A stretch of 64,000 nt of DNA. Source: Spirosoma montaniterrae. GTDB lineage: Bacteria > Bacteroidota > Bacteroidia > Cytophagales > Spirosomataceae. Below, piece by piece: positions 28,284 to 36,516 of this stretch. The stretch covers positions 310,001 to 374,000 of the forward strand of contig NZ_CP014263.1 of assembly GCF_001988955.1 (NCBI RefSeq), written 5' to 3'. The notes under the pieces were generated by a model, which was given only the letters and a program-made list of their open reading frames with translations, had not been told where the DNA came from and searched no databases. How positions within the stretch are numbered: the stretch's first letter is position 1; every line of letters starts with the position of its first letter. Both the position numbers and the translations under genes were made by a program.

Positions 28284-28380
28284 ACTGATTCGTCTGATTC
28301 TGCTTTTGGCGGTGAAAAATAAACCGGCAGAGCCGGAAAATCATAGTAAATCAGTTCAATCCGACGAATCATAGTTCAGA
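28259..28380. repeat. 32-bp perfect inverted repeat joining regulator and kinase
   Basis: Arms 28259-28290 and 28349-28380 are perfectly complementary over 32 bp, loop 58 bases. The left arm encodes the last residues and stop of the regulator gene; the right arm ends on the A of the kinase ATG at 28380. GATT recurs every nine bases, as in the families at 12465 and 26792. Confidence 0.94.
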
Positions 28381-29648
28381 TGACTCGCTACTTAGTCTAC
28401 ATTATTGCCGTTCATGCGGTGCTTGTGGCCCTGACGTTTCAGGTGCTGAAAACAAGCAAACAATGGTTTATTGCCTCCGAAGTGCTGATTGGGCTGTCGC
28501 TGGTAGTGGGCTGGCGGATTTATCGGTCGTTTCAAAAACCGTCGGAGTTTATTGCGTCGGGTATCGAAGCCATTCGCGATCAGGATTTTACGGTCAAGTT
28601 TGTACCAACCGGCAACCGGGACGTCGATGAACTGATTCGGGTGTATAACCTGATGATCGACCAATTGCGGCTCGAACGCACACGGCAGGCCGAACAGCAA
28701 TTTTTCTTAGACAAATTAGTCGATGCGTCGCCCATTGCCCTGCTCATTCTCGATTTCGACGAGCGCGTATCGGCCATCAATCCGAAAGCCCGGAAGCTGC
28801 TCGATCTGCCCGATAATCAGTTGATTGGTAAACCGCTGACTGCAATCGGGCATCCACTGCTGGCGCAACTTAGTACGCTGCAACCCGATCAGCCGCAGAC
28901 CGTAAAACTGGCGGGCGTTGAAACGTATCGGGTATTGCTGGGGCAGTTTATCGACCGTGGATTTCGGCGGCAATTTCTGTTTATCGAAGAACTCACGGCT
29001 GAGATTATCGAGACTGAAAAGAAGGCTTACGGAAAGGTAGTCAGGATGATGGCGCATGAAGTCAACAACTCCATCGGGGCAATCAACTCCATTCTGCACA
29101 TTGCTGAGCCGGAACTACCAAATCCCGATTTGCGGCAGGCTGTTCGGGTAGCTATCGAACGCAACGACCGGCTCAACCTGTTCATGCGCCGGTTCGCCGA
29201 CGTAGTGCGGTTGCCAGTACCAAATAGAGCATCGACCAACCTGACTGTATTCGTAGACGCTGTGGGGCAACTCATGCAGCCTCAGGCTCACGCCCGTGGT
29301 GTGCAGCTAACCACGCAGCTACCCGCCGAGCCGGTATACTGGTTAGTCGACATAGGGCAAATGGAGCAGGTATTAGTCAATGTTGTAAAAAACGCACTTG
29401 AAGCTTGCACTGCCGGTAACGTGGTTGATATTGAGTTGACTAATAGGCAGTTGGCCGTGCGAAACAACGGTCAGCCGATTCCCGATACTGTGGTTGCAAA
29501 CCTGTTCGATCCGTTTTTTAGCACCAAAACTATCGGGCAGGGTATCGGCCTGACGCTAACCCGCGAAATTCTGCTTAATCACGGTTTTTCGTTCTCACTC
29601 GCCACCGAAGCCGATGGCTGGACGGTGTTTCGGTTGAATGGGCATTAG
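28380..29648 (+). CDS. membrane sensor histidine kinase (NtrY-like)
   Basis: A 422-residue kinase: two N-terminal helices (about 5-25 and 30-48) with almost no periplasmic loop, a HAMP-like linker, a PAS domain (about 110-205, SPIALLILDFDERVSAINPKA), and a kinase core with H-box AHEVNNSIGAI, N box NVVKNALEAC and an F/G2 block (LFDPFFSTKTIGQGIGLTL). The absent external loop implies sensing inside the membrane or cytoplasm. Translation probably starts at 28380, at the inverted-repeat edge. With the NtrC-type regulator it forms the two-component pair for this operon. Confidence 0.92.
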   Translation: MTRYLVYIIAVHAVLVALTFQVLKTSKQWFIASEVLIGLSLVVGWRIYRSFQKPSEFIASGIEAIRDQDFTVKFVPTGNRDVDELIRVYNLMIDQLRLERTRQAEQQFFLDKLVDASPIALLILDFDERVSAINPKARKLLDLPDNQLIGKPLTAIGHPLLAQLSTLQPDQPQTVKLAGVETYRVLLGQFIDRGFRRQFLFIEELTAEIIETEKKAYGKVVRMMAHEVNNSIGAINSILHIAEPELPNPDLRQAVRVAIERNDRLNLFMRRFADVVRLPVPNRASTNLTVFVDAVGQLMQPQAHARGVQLTTQLPAEPVYWLVDIGQMEQVLVNVVKNALEACTAGNVVDIELTNRQLAVRNNGQPIPDTVVANLFDPFFSTKTIGQGIGLTLTREILLNHGFSFSLATEADGWTVFRLNGH

Positions 29649-29691
29649 AATAGACTGGCTGAACGGCTTTAGACAGAAAGCCTAAACCGTC

Positions 29692-30726
29692 ATGGAAAAC
29701 CAATCACGCCGACGCTTCCTCGGCACATCAGCCGCCCTTGCTGCCGGAACGCTACTTGGCACGAACAAACTCTTCGGTGCCCCGGCCATTATCCGGCATT
29801 ACAATAAACCCAACTCGCTCATCAACGGCGTACAGATTGGCACCATCACGTACTCGTTTCGCGATATGCCCGACCAAAGTGCCGAAGCCACGCTGAAATA
29901 CGTGGTCGAGTGCGGCATCAGTGCTATCGAGCTGATGGGTGGCCCGGCGGAGTCGTTTGCAGGTATGCCGAAAAGCCCTGTCGACATGCGAACGATGTTT
30001 CCGCTTATGCGTAAACGGCGTGAGAATCAGCCGCTCACCGCCGATGAACAGAAGCAGTTGACCGACGCCGAAGCCCAGCTAAACGCCTACCGCGAACAGG
30101 TGTCGAAATGGCGGCTAACTGCCGATATGAAAAAGTTTGAGCAGGTGCGCCGGATGTATAATCAGGCGGGCGTGAGCATCTACGGTTTCAAGCCCGATGC
30201 GTTTGGGATGCAGGCTACCGACGCCGACATCGACTACGGAATGCGGGCGGCCAAAGCACTGGGAGCCAATCAGGTAACGCTCGAACACCCTGTCAATGAT
30301 GCCCATACGCTGCGGTTAGGCAAGATGGCTGAGAAACATGGTCTGCGCGTCGGCTACCACGGCCACGAACAGCAAACACCCACGTTCTGGGATACGGCAC
30401 TGGCACAGTCGCCGGGCAACGCACTGAACTTCGACCTCGGCCATTACGTAGCCGCCAACCAGCCCGACCCGCTGGGCCTGATTCGGCAAAAACACGACCG
30501 CATTGCCAGCATGCACATCAAAGACCGGCAAACGCCCGCGCACGGCAAAGGCAACCTTCCCTGGGGACAGGGCGACACGCCCCTGACCGACGCGCTGCGG
30601 CTGATGCGTGAACAGAAATATACCTTCCCGGCGGCTATTGAACTGGAATACAAGATACCGGAAGGTTCCAATTCAGTCGCCGAAGTGAAAAAATGCGTTG
30701 ATTACTGCCGGAACGCGCTGAGTTAG
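29692..30726 (+). CDS. Tat-exported sugar phosphate isomerase/epimerase-like protein
   Basis: A 344-residue protein with a twin-arginine signal (SRRRFLGTSAALAAGTLLG, residues 5-23) followed by an AP-endonuclease-2-type TIM barrel (PF01261), as in xylose isomerase-like and inosose-like enzymes. Metal-binding residues are likely E in the IELMG strand, H in GYHGHEQQ, D in NFDLGHYV and H in MHIKDRQ. Many such genes in Bacteroidota sit next to glycosidases; the following gene is an apiosidase-like enzyme and both may serve one plant sugar. The exact substrate cannot be told. Confidence 0.87.
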   Translation: MENQSRRRFLGTSAALAAGTLLGTNKLFGAPAIIRHYNKPNSLINGVQIGTITYSFRDMPDQSAEATLKYVVECGISAIELMGGPAESFAGMPKSPVDMRTMFPLMRKRRENQPLTADEQKQLTDAEAQLNAYREQVSKWRLTADMKKFEQVRRMYNQAGVSIYGFKPDAFGMQATDADIDYGMRAAKALGANQVTLEHPVNDAHTLRLGKMAEKHGLRVGYHGHEQQTPTFWDTALAQSPGNALNFDLGHYVAANQPDPLGLIRQKHDRIASMHIKDRQTPAHGKGNLPWGQGDTPLTDALRLMREQKYTFPAAIELEYKIPEGSNSVAEVKKCVDYCRNALS

Positions 30727-30748
30727 GTTGTATAATCCCGATTTTTGC

Positions 30749-32089
30749 ATGAAAACCCGGATACTCATTGGCTGGCTCTGGCTGGCTGTTACTGTTTGCT
30801 CGGCCCAGTCCAAACCCGCTTTCCCGCTCAAAACCAGCGAGAATGGTCGCTATTTTGTCGATCAGACTGGTAAACCATTTTTCTACCATGCCGACACCGG
30901 CTGGCAGCTATTTGCCCGACTCACGCTGCCCGAAGCCCGCGAATACCTGACACTTCGCAAACAGCACGGCTTCAATACCATTCAAGTCCATATTTCGATG
31001 AACCCCGACTCGGTGAACCGGGCCGGGCAAAAAGCACTTATTGACTACGATTTCTCGAAGCCCAACGAACCATATTTCGCACACGTTGAACGGGTAATTC
31101 AGGTGGCCGATTCGCTGGGGCTGCTGCTTACGATTTCGCCGTTCTGGATTGGGTGCTGCCGCGAAGCACACGGCGTAGAAGCCAAACACGAGGTGTATAA
31201 ACTGAGTGGCCCAGCCAAATGTCGGCAGATGGGCGAGTACCTGGGCCGGCGGTTTGGCAAGTACAAAAACATTCTGTGGCTAATGGGGGGCGACAATGAC
31301 CCGCGCAGCATCCGGGCCGAAATCGTAGCTATGGCTGAGGGTTTACACGCCCCCGCTCCGCAGCAACTGCAAACCTACCACGCCACGCCACCGCACTCCA
31401 GCACCGACCTGTTTCAGTACGCGCCCTGGCTGGGGTTCAGCATGATTTACACCTACTGGCGCGAGAAACCCAACGAATGGTCGGACGGGCAGCAGATGCC
31501 GCACGTATATGAGGCTGCGTTACGCGAATACAACAAGAGTGACCGGATGCCGTTTGTGCTGGGTGAATCGCAGTACGAAGGCGACGGCGTTCGCTATGGC
31601 AACGACATTGGTACGCCACAGCAAGTTCGCCGACAAGCCTACTGGACTATGCTGTGTGGGGGGGCGGGCCACGCCTACGGACACGATGGCTGGGATTTTC
31701 CAAAGCAATGGCGCACAATTATCAACTACCCCGGCGGTTCGCAGCACATGAAGCACGTCAGAACATTGTTCGAGTCGCTGCCGTGGCATACGCTCGTGCC
31801 TGACCAGAAACATACAGTCATCGTGAACGACTACGGCGAGTTTATGAAAGCCGACTACGTAGCAGCCGCCGTGACAGCCGATAAAACTACACTCGTGGCC
31901 TACCTGCCCCAACCCGGTCGGCCCGTAGTTGACCTCAGCCAATTGAAAGGTCCCAACCTGACTGTGCGCTGGTACGACCCTCGCACGGGGCAGTTCGGTA
32001 AAGAGCAAAAAATGCCCGCGCAGGGTGTAAAACGGCTTGTTTCGCCCCCGCAGAACGATTGGGTGCTGGTCGTTCAGTCGGGGCAGTAG
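30749..32089 (+). CDS. apiosidase-like glycoside hydrolase (DUF4038)
   Basis: A 446-residue secreted protein: signal peptide (MKTRILIGWLWLAVTVCSAQ), DUF4038 catalytic TIM barrel (about 25-340) and a C-terminal putative collagen-binding-type beta sandwich (about 350-440). GH140 apiosidases, which cleave apiose from pectin rhamnogalacturonan II, are in this family. Likely catalytic acids are in LWLMGGDNDPR and PFVLGESQYEG. The start at 30749 is used because it begins the signal peptide. It lies 22 bp after the TIM-barrel gene and is probably co-transcribed with it. Confidence 0.83.
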   Translation: MKTRILIGWLWLAVTVCSAQSKPAFPLKTSENGRYFVDQTGKPFFYHADTGWQLFARLTLPEAREYLTLRKQHGFNTIQVHISMNPDSVNRAGQKALIDYDFSKPNEPYFAHVERVIQVADSLGLLLTISPFWIGCCREAHGVEAKHEVYKLSGPAKCRQMGEYLGRRFGKYKNILWLMGGDNDPRSIRAEIVAMAEGLHAPAPQQLQTYHATPPHSSTDLFQYAPWLGFSMIYTYWREKPNEWSDGQQMPHVYEAALREYNKSDRMPFVLGESQYEGDGVRYGNDIGTPQQVRRQAYWTMLCGGAGHAYGHDGWDFPKQWRTIINYPGGSQHMKHVRTLFESLPWHTLVPDQKHTVIVNDYGEFMKADYVAAAVTADKTTLVAYLPQPGRPVVDLSQLKGPNLTVRWYDPRTGQFGKEQKMPAQGVKRLVSPPQNDWVLVVQSGQ

Positions 32090-32151
32090 CGGCTATGTTT
32101 GGCGGTGACGTAGTGAATAAGGGTCGCTTTTTGTAACTTGCGGCCTTCGCT

Positions 32152-32658
32152 ATGTCACCGTTAACTTGTATGTCCAACACCCGTACCTATCACCTTGTCT
32201 ATCCAGACCCAATTACAAACGAAGAAGAGCCATCGGGCGGCTATGTAGAAGTGCATATTACGCACAATTCTCACGAAGCGGAGCGCAATGTCGAAACAGC
32301 TATTATTCTGGCTAAGGTCGGATTTAAGATTAGGCTATTAATGATTGATGATACACCCCACACCAAAAACCCTGATGCTTACTTTTTTAATGAACAAGTA
32401 ACGGTGGAATTCAAGCATAACTTTACCCCTACCCGCTCTGCTATTGAACATGCGGTCCGCGCAGGGCGTAAGCAAGCCGATTATTTATTGCTGCACATAC
32501 TGAGTAGCATTGATGCAAATCATCTTCTGGATGGCCTTAAGAATAGGCTTTACTTTGCCGATAATGTGAAAGGTCTGTGGCTAATTTGGCAGGAAAGGCT
32601 TTACTATTTTGAGCGTAGGGAGTTTTTCGACGGTACTATTGACCTAAAAATACAATGA
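32152..32658 (+). CDS. orphan CdiA-C-terminal-like nuclease domain protein, copy A
   Basis: A 168-residue protein with the signature of CdiA-type C-terminal nuclease domains (toxin end of contact-dependent inhibition proteins): GGYVEVHITHN, EAERNVETAIILAKVGFKIRLL, then the acidic core KNPDAYFFNEQ and VEFKHNFTPTRSAIE, and the QADYLLLHI strand. The D and E-x-K pair would be the metal-binding PD-(D/E)xK-like centre. There is no secretion or linker part, so it is a free-standing domain. ATG at 32152 or 32170 could be the start. Low GC relative to neighbours suggests transfer. Whether it is toxin, immunity-bearing cargo or something else is not known. Confidence 0.65.
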   Translation: MSPLTCMSNTRTYHLVYPDPITNEEEPSGGYVEVHITHNSHEAERNVETAIILAKVGFKIRLLMIDDTPHTKNPDAYFFNEQVTVEFKHNFTPTRSAIEHAVRAGRKQADYLLLHILSSIDANHLLDGLKNRLYFADNVKGLWLIWQERLYYFERREFFDGTIDLKIQ

Positions 32659-32690
32659 GGTGATGCTATCCGGCCGGTCGCATCACCTCA
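32656..32690 (+). terminator. hairpin at the stop of nuclease copy A
   Basis: Perfect 11-bp stem (32656-32666 with 32680-32690, arm TGAGGTGATGC); the first three bases of the stem are the TGA stop. The 3' flank (32684-32727) recurs after copy B. Confidence 0.8.
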
Positions 32691-32772
32691 AGGTCATGGC
32701 CGAGGCTCTCACCTCAACCGTTGCAAAGATAACCATTAATAGTAATATCTGTCAAGTTAATCCCCACCGTGC

Positions 32773-33267
32773 TTGGAAACATCTCCCTTTCTTGAATGCC
32801 TGCTCATCTATCCAGACCTTCGTCAGAATCAAACAGAGCCATCTGGTGGCTATGTAGAAATGCACCTTACGCACGCATCGCAGGAGGCCGTGCGAAACAT
32901 AGAAACGGCCATTTTTCTGGCGCAATTAGGTTTTAAAGTGAGACTATTAGCCATCAGCCACGAACCAGGCGTCAAAAATCCCGATGCGTATCTGATTGAG
33001 GAGCAACTCATTATCGAGTTCAAACATAACAGCACCCCTACTGCGTCGGCTATTGAAAACGAACTACGTGACGCGAAACGTCAGGCCGATTATGTGTTGC
33101 TGCACATCAAAAGCACAATTTCGAGAGAGGATTTAATCAAGGGGTTACGTCGGCAAATTCACCGGGCTGAAAATGTAAAAGAAGTATGGATAATTTACGG
33201 CCAGGTATTAAGTCGCCTTACACCAGAGGAGATACGCGACAAGAACGCAGAAGCTAAAATACAATGA
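32773..33267 (+). CDS. orphan CdiA-C-terminal-like nuclease domain protein, copy B
   Basis: A 164-residue paralogue of the preceding protein, about half its residues identical: GGYVEMHLTHAS, EAVRNIETAIFLAQLGFKVRLL, KNPDAYLIEEQ, IEFKHNSTPTASAIE and QADYVLLHIKST. All predicted core residues (PD, E-x-K) are kept in both copies. The start is a TTG at 32773; the first ATG in frame is inside the conserved GGYVEMH region, so the 5' end may be damaged or use a non-ATG start. A hairpin and 3' flank like those of copy A follow. No immunity gene is next to it. Confidence 0.6.
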   Translation: METSPFLECLLIYPDLRQNQTEPSGGYVEMHLTHASQEAVRNIETAIFLAQLGFKVRLLAISHEPGVKNPDAYLIEEQLIIEFKHNSTPTASAIENELRDAKRQADYVLLHIKSTISREDLIKGLRRQIHRAENVKEVWIIYGQVLSRLTPEEIRDKNAEAKIQ

Positions 33268-33294
33268 GGTGACACAGTTGCCTGCATCACCTCA
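33265..33294 (+). terminator. hairpin at the stop of nuclease copy B
   Basis: An 8-bp stem (33265-33272 with 33287-33294, arm TGAGGTGA) whose left arm is the stop codon and next bases. The sequence 33288-33331 is a diverged copy of 32684-32727. Confidence 0.7.
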
Positions 33295-33361
33295 AGGTAG
33301 GGGTCGAGGATCTCTCCCCAACCGTTGCAAATGTAAGCAAATGATTGCAAAGCTACAAGCC

Positions 33362-35382
33362 CTACGCCTTCTCCGTCTTCAGTTTATCGCGCAGTTGAAA
33401 CAGTTCGTCGCGTAGGCGGGCGGCTTCGAGGAAGTCGAGTTCTTTGGCGGCTTTCTCCATTTTCGATTGCGTTTCGGCGATAACCTTTTCCAGATCGCCC
33501 CGGCCCATGTATCGCACCACCGGGTCGGCGGCAATGCGGATTTCGTCGGGTTCGACGTAAAACTGCCGCACCTTCGAGTCAGCAACTTTGGTTTGACCCA
33601 TAATGGCCTCGCGCGATTTTAGCACCGTGGTCGGCGTAATGCCGTTGTCTGTGTTGTATTCCATCTGAACGGCCCGGCGTCGGTTGGTCTCGTCAATCGC
33701 TTTCTGCATCGACCCCGTAATGGTGTCGGCATACATGATTACTTTGCCGTTGGCGTTTCGGGCAGCCCGGCCAATAGTCTGAATCAACGACCGAATGTCG
33801 CGCAGGAACCCTTCTTTGTCGGCGTCCATGATGGCTACCAAACTCACTTCGGGCAAATCAAGCCCTTCGCGGAGCAGGTTTACGCCTACCAATACGTCGA
33901 AATTACCCAGCCGCAAGTCGCGCAGGATTTCGACCCGGTCGAGGGTTTTTACTTCCGAGTGAATATAGCGGGTTTTGATGCCTACACGCTCAAGATACTT
34001 CGTCAGTTCTTCGGCCATGCGCTTGGTCAGGGTTGTTACCAGCACACGCTCGCCCGCTTTGATGCGGCTATCGATGCTTTCGAGCAGGTCGTCGATCTGG
34101 TTCAGGCTGGGCCGTACCTCAATTTCGGGGTCGAGCAGACCCGTTGGCCGGATGAGTTGTTCAACCACTACGCCCTCAGCCTTGCGGAGTTCATAATCCG
34201 ACGGGGTGGCCGAAACGTAAATGGTTTGGCCCGATAATTCTTCAAACTCCTGAAACGTAAGCGGGCGGTTATCCATCGCGCTCGGCAGCCGGAATCCGTA
34301 GTCGACCAACGCCGTTTTGCGCGAACGGTCGCCCCCCACATGGCCCGAATCTGCGGAATAGTGACGTGGCTTTCGTCGACAACCAACAGATAATCGTCGG
34401 GGAAATAATCGAGCAAACAGAACGGGCGTTGGCCGGGTTGCCGCCGGTCGAAATAGCGCGAGTAGTTCTCGATGCCGGAGCAGTAGCCTAATTCGCGCAT
34501 CATTTCGAGATCGAACTCGGTGCGTTCTTTAATGCGCGTAGCCTCCTGTTCCCGAAACTCGCTCTCGAAGTAGCGAATCTGCGCTACCAGATCATCCTGA
34601 ATCTCGTGGATGGCATTATTGAGCGTGTCGCGGCCCGTCACGAACAGATTGGCCGGGAAAATGGTCACGAGGTTTTCGTTCGATATTTTCTTGCCCGTCG
34701 ATGGCTCGATGCGCTGAATGGTTTCGATTTCATCGCCGAAGAAAATCACGCGATAGGCAAAATCAGCGTAGGCTACGAACACATCGACGGTGTCGCCCTT
34801 GACGCGGAAGTTGCCGCGCTGAAACTCGCCTTCGGTACGACTATACAGAATCTCGACTAACTTGTGCAGGAACTGATTCCGGCTCATGCGTTCGCCTACA
34901 CCAATCCGCACCACGTTGCGTTTGAACTCTTCGGGGTTGCCCATCCCGTAGATACACGACACCGACGCCACCACAATTACGTCGCGCCGGCCACTCATCA
35001 GGGCCGACGTAGCCGACAGCCGCAGCTTATCGATTTCTTCGTTGATGGCGAGGTCTTTCTCGATGTAGGTACCGGTGGTAGCGATGTATGCTTCGGGCTG
35101 GTAATAGTCGTAGTAGGAGATGAAGTACTCGACGGCATTTTCGGGGAAAAACTGTTTGAATTCGCCGTAGAGCTGGGCGGCCAGTGTTTTGTTGTGGCTC
35201 AGTACGAGCGTTGGTCTATTAAGTTGAGCGATTACGTTCGCAACTGAAAATGTTTTACCTGATCCCGTCACGCCCAGCAACACCTGCGCGGGTTCGCCTT
35301 CTTTAATCCCGCCAACCATCTTGTCGATAGCCTTTGGTTGGTCGCCAGTGGGTTGAAATTCGGAAGTTAGTTTAAAGTTCAT
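33362..35382 (-). pseudogene. uvrB: excinuclease ABC subunit B, frameshifted
   Basis: UvrB, the helicase-like subunit of nucleotide excision repair. The N-terminal part (Walker A GVTGSGKT, beta-hairpin SYYDYYQPEAYI, motif [10 protein letters not shown]) and the C-terminal part ([49 protein letters not shown] domain at the end) are in two different frames. The break is at a run of six G (minus strand; C at 34332-34337). One more G would restore MWGGDRSRK, matching the MYxGDRSRK of the family, and give a full-length protein of about 673 residues. It is probably a sequencing or assembly error, or else a recent loss. Start ATG at 35382 begins NFKLTSEFQPTGDQPKAI. Confidence 0.88.
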
Positions 35383-35488
35383 CAGCGTTGCCATGCTCGG
35401 GGCCAACTTGTGTGCGTTGGCCCAGTGTAATCAGGCTAAATTACAAAAAAACGGGCTGAATTGCAAGGCTGACTTTATTTTGCGAACT

Positions 35489-36100
35489 ATGCGGTCTTAC
35501 GATCAACCTACCCGTCACGGACGTATGCCCGATGTTCTGTTTACGCCTAAACAACTTGTCCTGACCGACGACGAAACGACCACCATTCGTCTGCTGAAGC
35601 CAACCGACGTGCTGCCATTAATCAACTATTTTGGCGGCTTATCGGAGCAAACGAGGTCTTATTTTTCACCCCATTCGTTCGACCCCGTAACGGTGCATCA
35701 AATCTGCAACTCAGTAGAACAGGACGACACTATTCGCCTGGTTGCTGCCCTGCCCAACGGTGAGATTGTTGCCTACCTGCTGTTGCTGCCCGGTGCCACA
35801 ACATCTGATCTGACCCGGTATGGAACTGCGGGCGTATCGGTACAACCCGACACAACCTATTCATTCGCCCCCTCCATTGCCGATGCTTACCAGGGCCGGG
35901 GGCTGGGCGGACATCTGCTACAAGCGGCTATAGATGTAGCCCGGCAAATGGAGAAACGTCAGCTTATTTTGTGGGGCGGGGTGCAGGCCAATAACGAACG
36001 CGCTGTTCACTTCTACCAAAAACATGGGTTTCAGAAAGTAGCAGAATTCGAGCGCAATGGCCTGAATTATAGCATGGTGCTGTCTATTGAGAGTCGTTAA
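35489..36100 (+). CDS. GNAT-family N-acetyltransferase
   Basis: About 203 residues from the ATG at 35489 (a later ATG at 35525 is possible). The acetyl-CoA binding loop is seen in SIADAYQGRGLGGHLLQAAID, and the preceding strand and the C-terminal HFYQKHGFQKVAEFERNGLNY match the acetyltransferase domain. Substrate unknown. The gene is divergent from uvrB with about 106 bp between starts, and its stop (TAA) shares four bases with the stop of the convergent DUF4177 gene. Confidence 0.82.
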   Translation: MRSYDQPTRHGRMPDVLFTPKQLVLTDDETTTIRLLKPTDVLPLINYFGGLSEQTRSYFSPHSFDPVTVHQICNSVEQDDTIRLVAALPNGEIVAYLLLLPGATTSDLTRYGTAGVSVQPDTTYSFAPSIADAYQGRGLGGHLLQAAIDVARQMEKRQLILWGGVQANNERAVHFYQKHGFQKVAEFERNGLNYSMVLSIESR

Positions 36101-36291
36101 ATTTCTCGTTTCAGCGTTACCAGCAACCCGCGTGAGCCACCACCGTAAACCTCGGTGTCTACAACCGATACGACTTCCCAACCCTCGCGACCCATTTCGT
36201 TCAGCTTGTCGGTCAGGTCCTGAGCGTCTACCTTGCCACCCAGCCAGCCTTTTGCGGTTATGTCTATTATGCGATATTCAAAGCGTTTCAT
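36097..36291 (-). CDS. DUF4177 small protein
   Basis: A 64-residue protein of the DUF4177 type: MKRFEYRIIDITAKGWLGGK, LTDKLNEMGREGWEVVSVVDT and a final strand SRGLLVTLKRE. The start is ATG 36291; the open frame continues upstream but that region is a repeat and hairpin, not coding. Function is unknown. It is downstream of sufB but isolated from it by a hairpin and a repeat. Confidence 0.8.
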   Translation of the reverse strand: MKRFEYRIIDITAKGWLGGKVDAQDLTDKLNEMGREGWEVVSVVDTEVYGGGSRGLLVTLKREI

Positions 36292-36315
36292 TAAGATTGA
36301 GGGTTTAATTAAGAA

Positions 36316-36341
36316 AAGCCCCCACGTTTCGGCAGGGGCTT
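36316..36341 (-). terminator. hairpin between sufB and DUF4177
   Basis: Stem AAGCCCC (36316-36322) with GGGGCTT (36335-36341), followed on the minus strand by TTCTTAATT. This looks like a Rho-independent terminator of sufB read-through, or possibly an attenuator of the DUF4177 gene. Confidence 0.6.
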
Positions 36342-36375
36342 CAATATAGACAGAATGTTGTAGAAATTGAATCAG

Positions 36376-36489
36376 GTGACTGGCTGACGCGAGAGAGACG
36401 CAAAGGTGGCTGGCTGGCGCGAGAGAGACGCAAAGGGTTGCGTCTCTACAATTGACCATCCGGTGTAGAGACGCAACCCTTTGCGTCTC
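36376..36489. repeat. composite GAGACGCAA repeat element
   Basis: Two 30-bp direct units (36376-36405 and 36406-36435, 28 of 30 identical) each end in GAGACGCAAAG. The second runs into a perfect 26-bp inverted repeat (36425-36450 with 36464-36489), and each arm of that repeat is itself a GAGACGCAA...TTGCGTCTC palindrome. An outer 9-bp dyad GCTGGCGCG / CGCGCCAGC encloses it. It lies between sufB and the DUF4177 gene. The same core is at 5964-6020. Confidence 0.92.
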
Positions 36490-36516
36490 ATCCGCGCCAG
36501 CTATCAAAGCTACAGA

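Noticed and set aside
34168..34339. Programmed frameshift in uvrB
   Set aside because: UvrB is not known to need frameshifting and the site is a plain G run; a deletion or sequence error is simpler.
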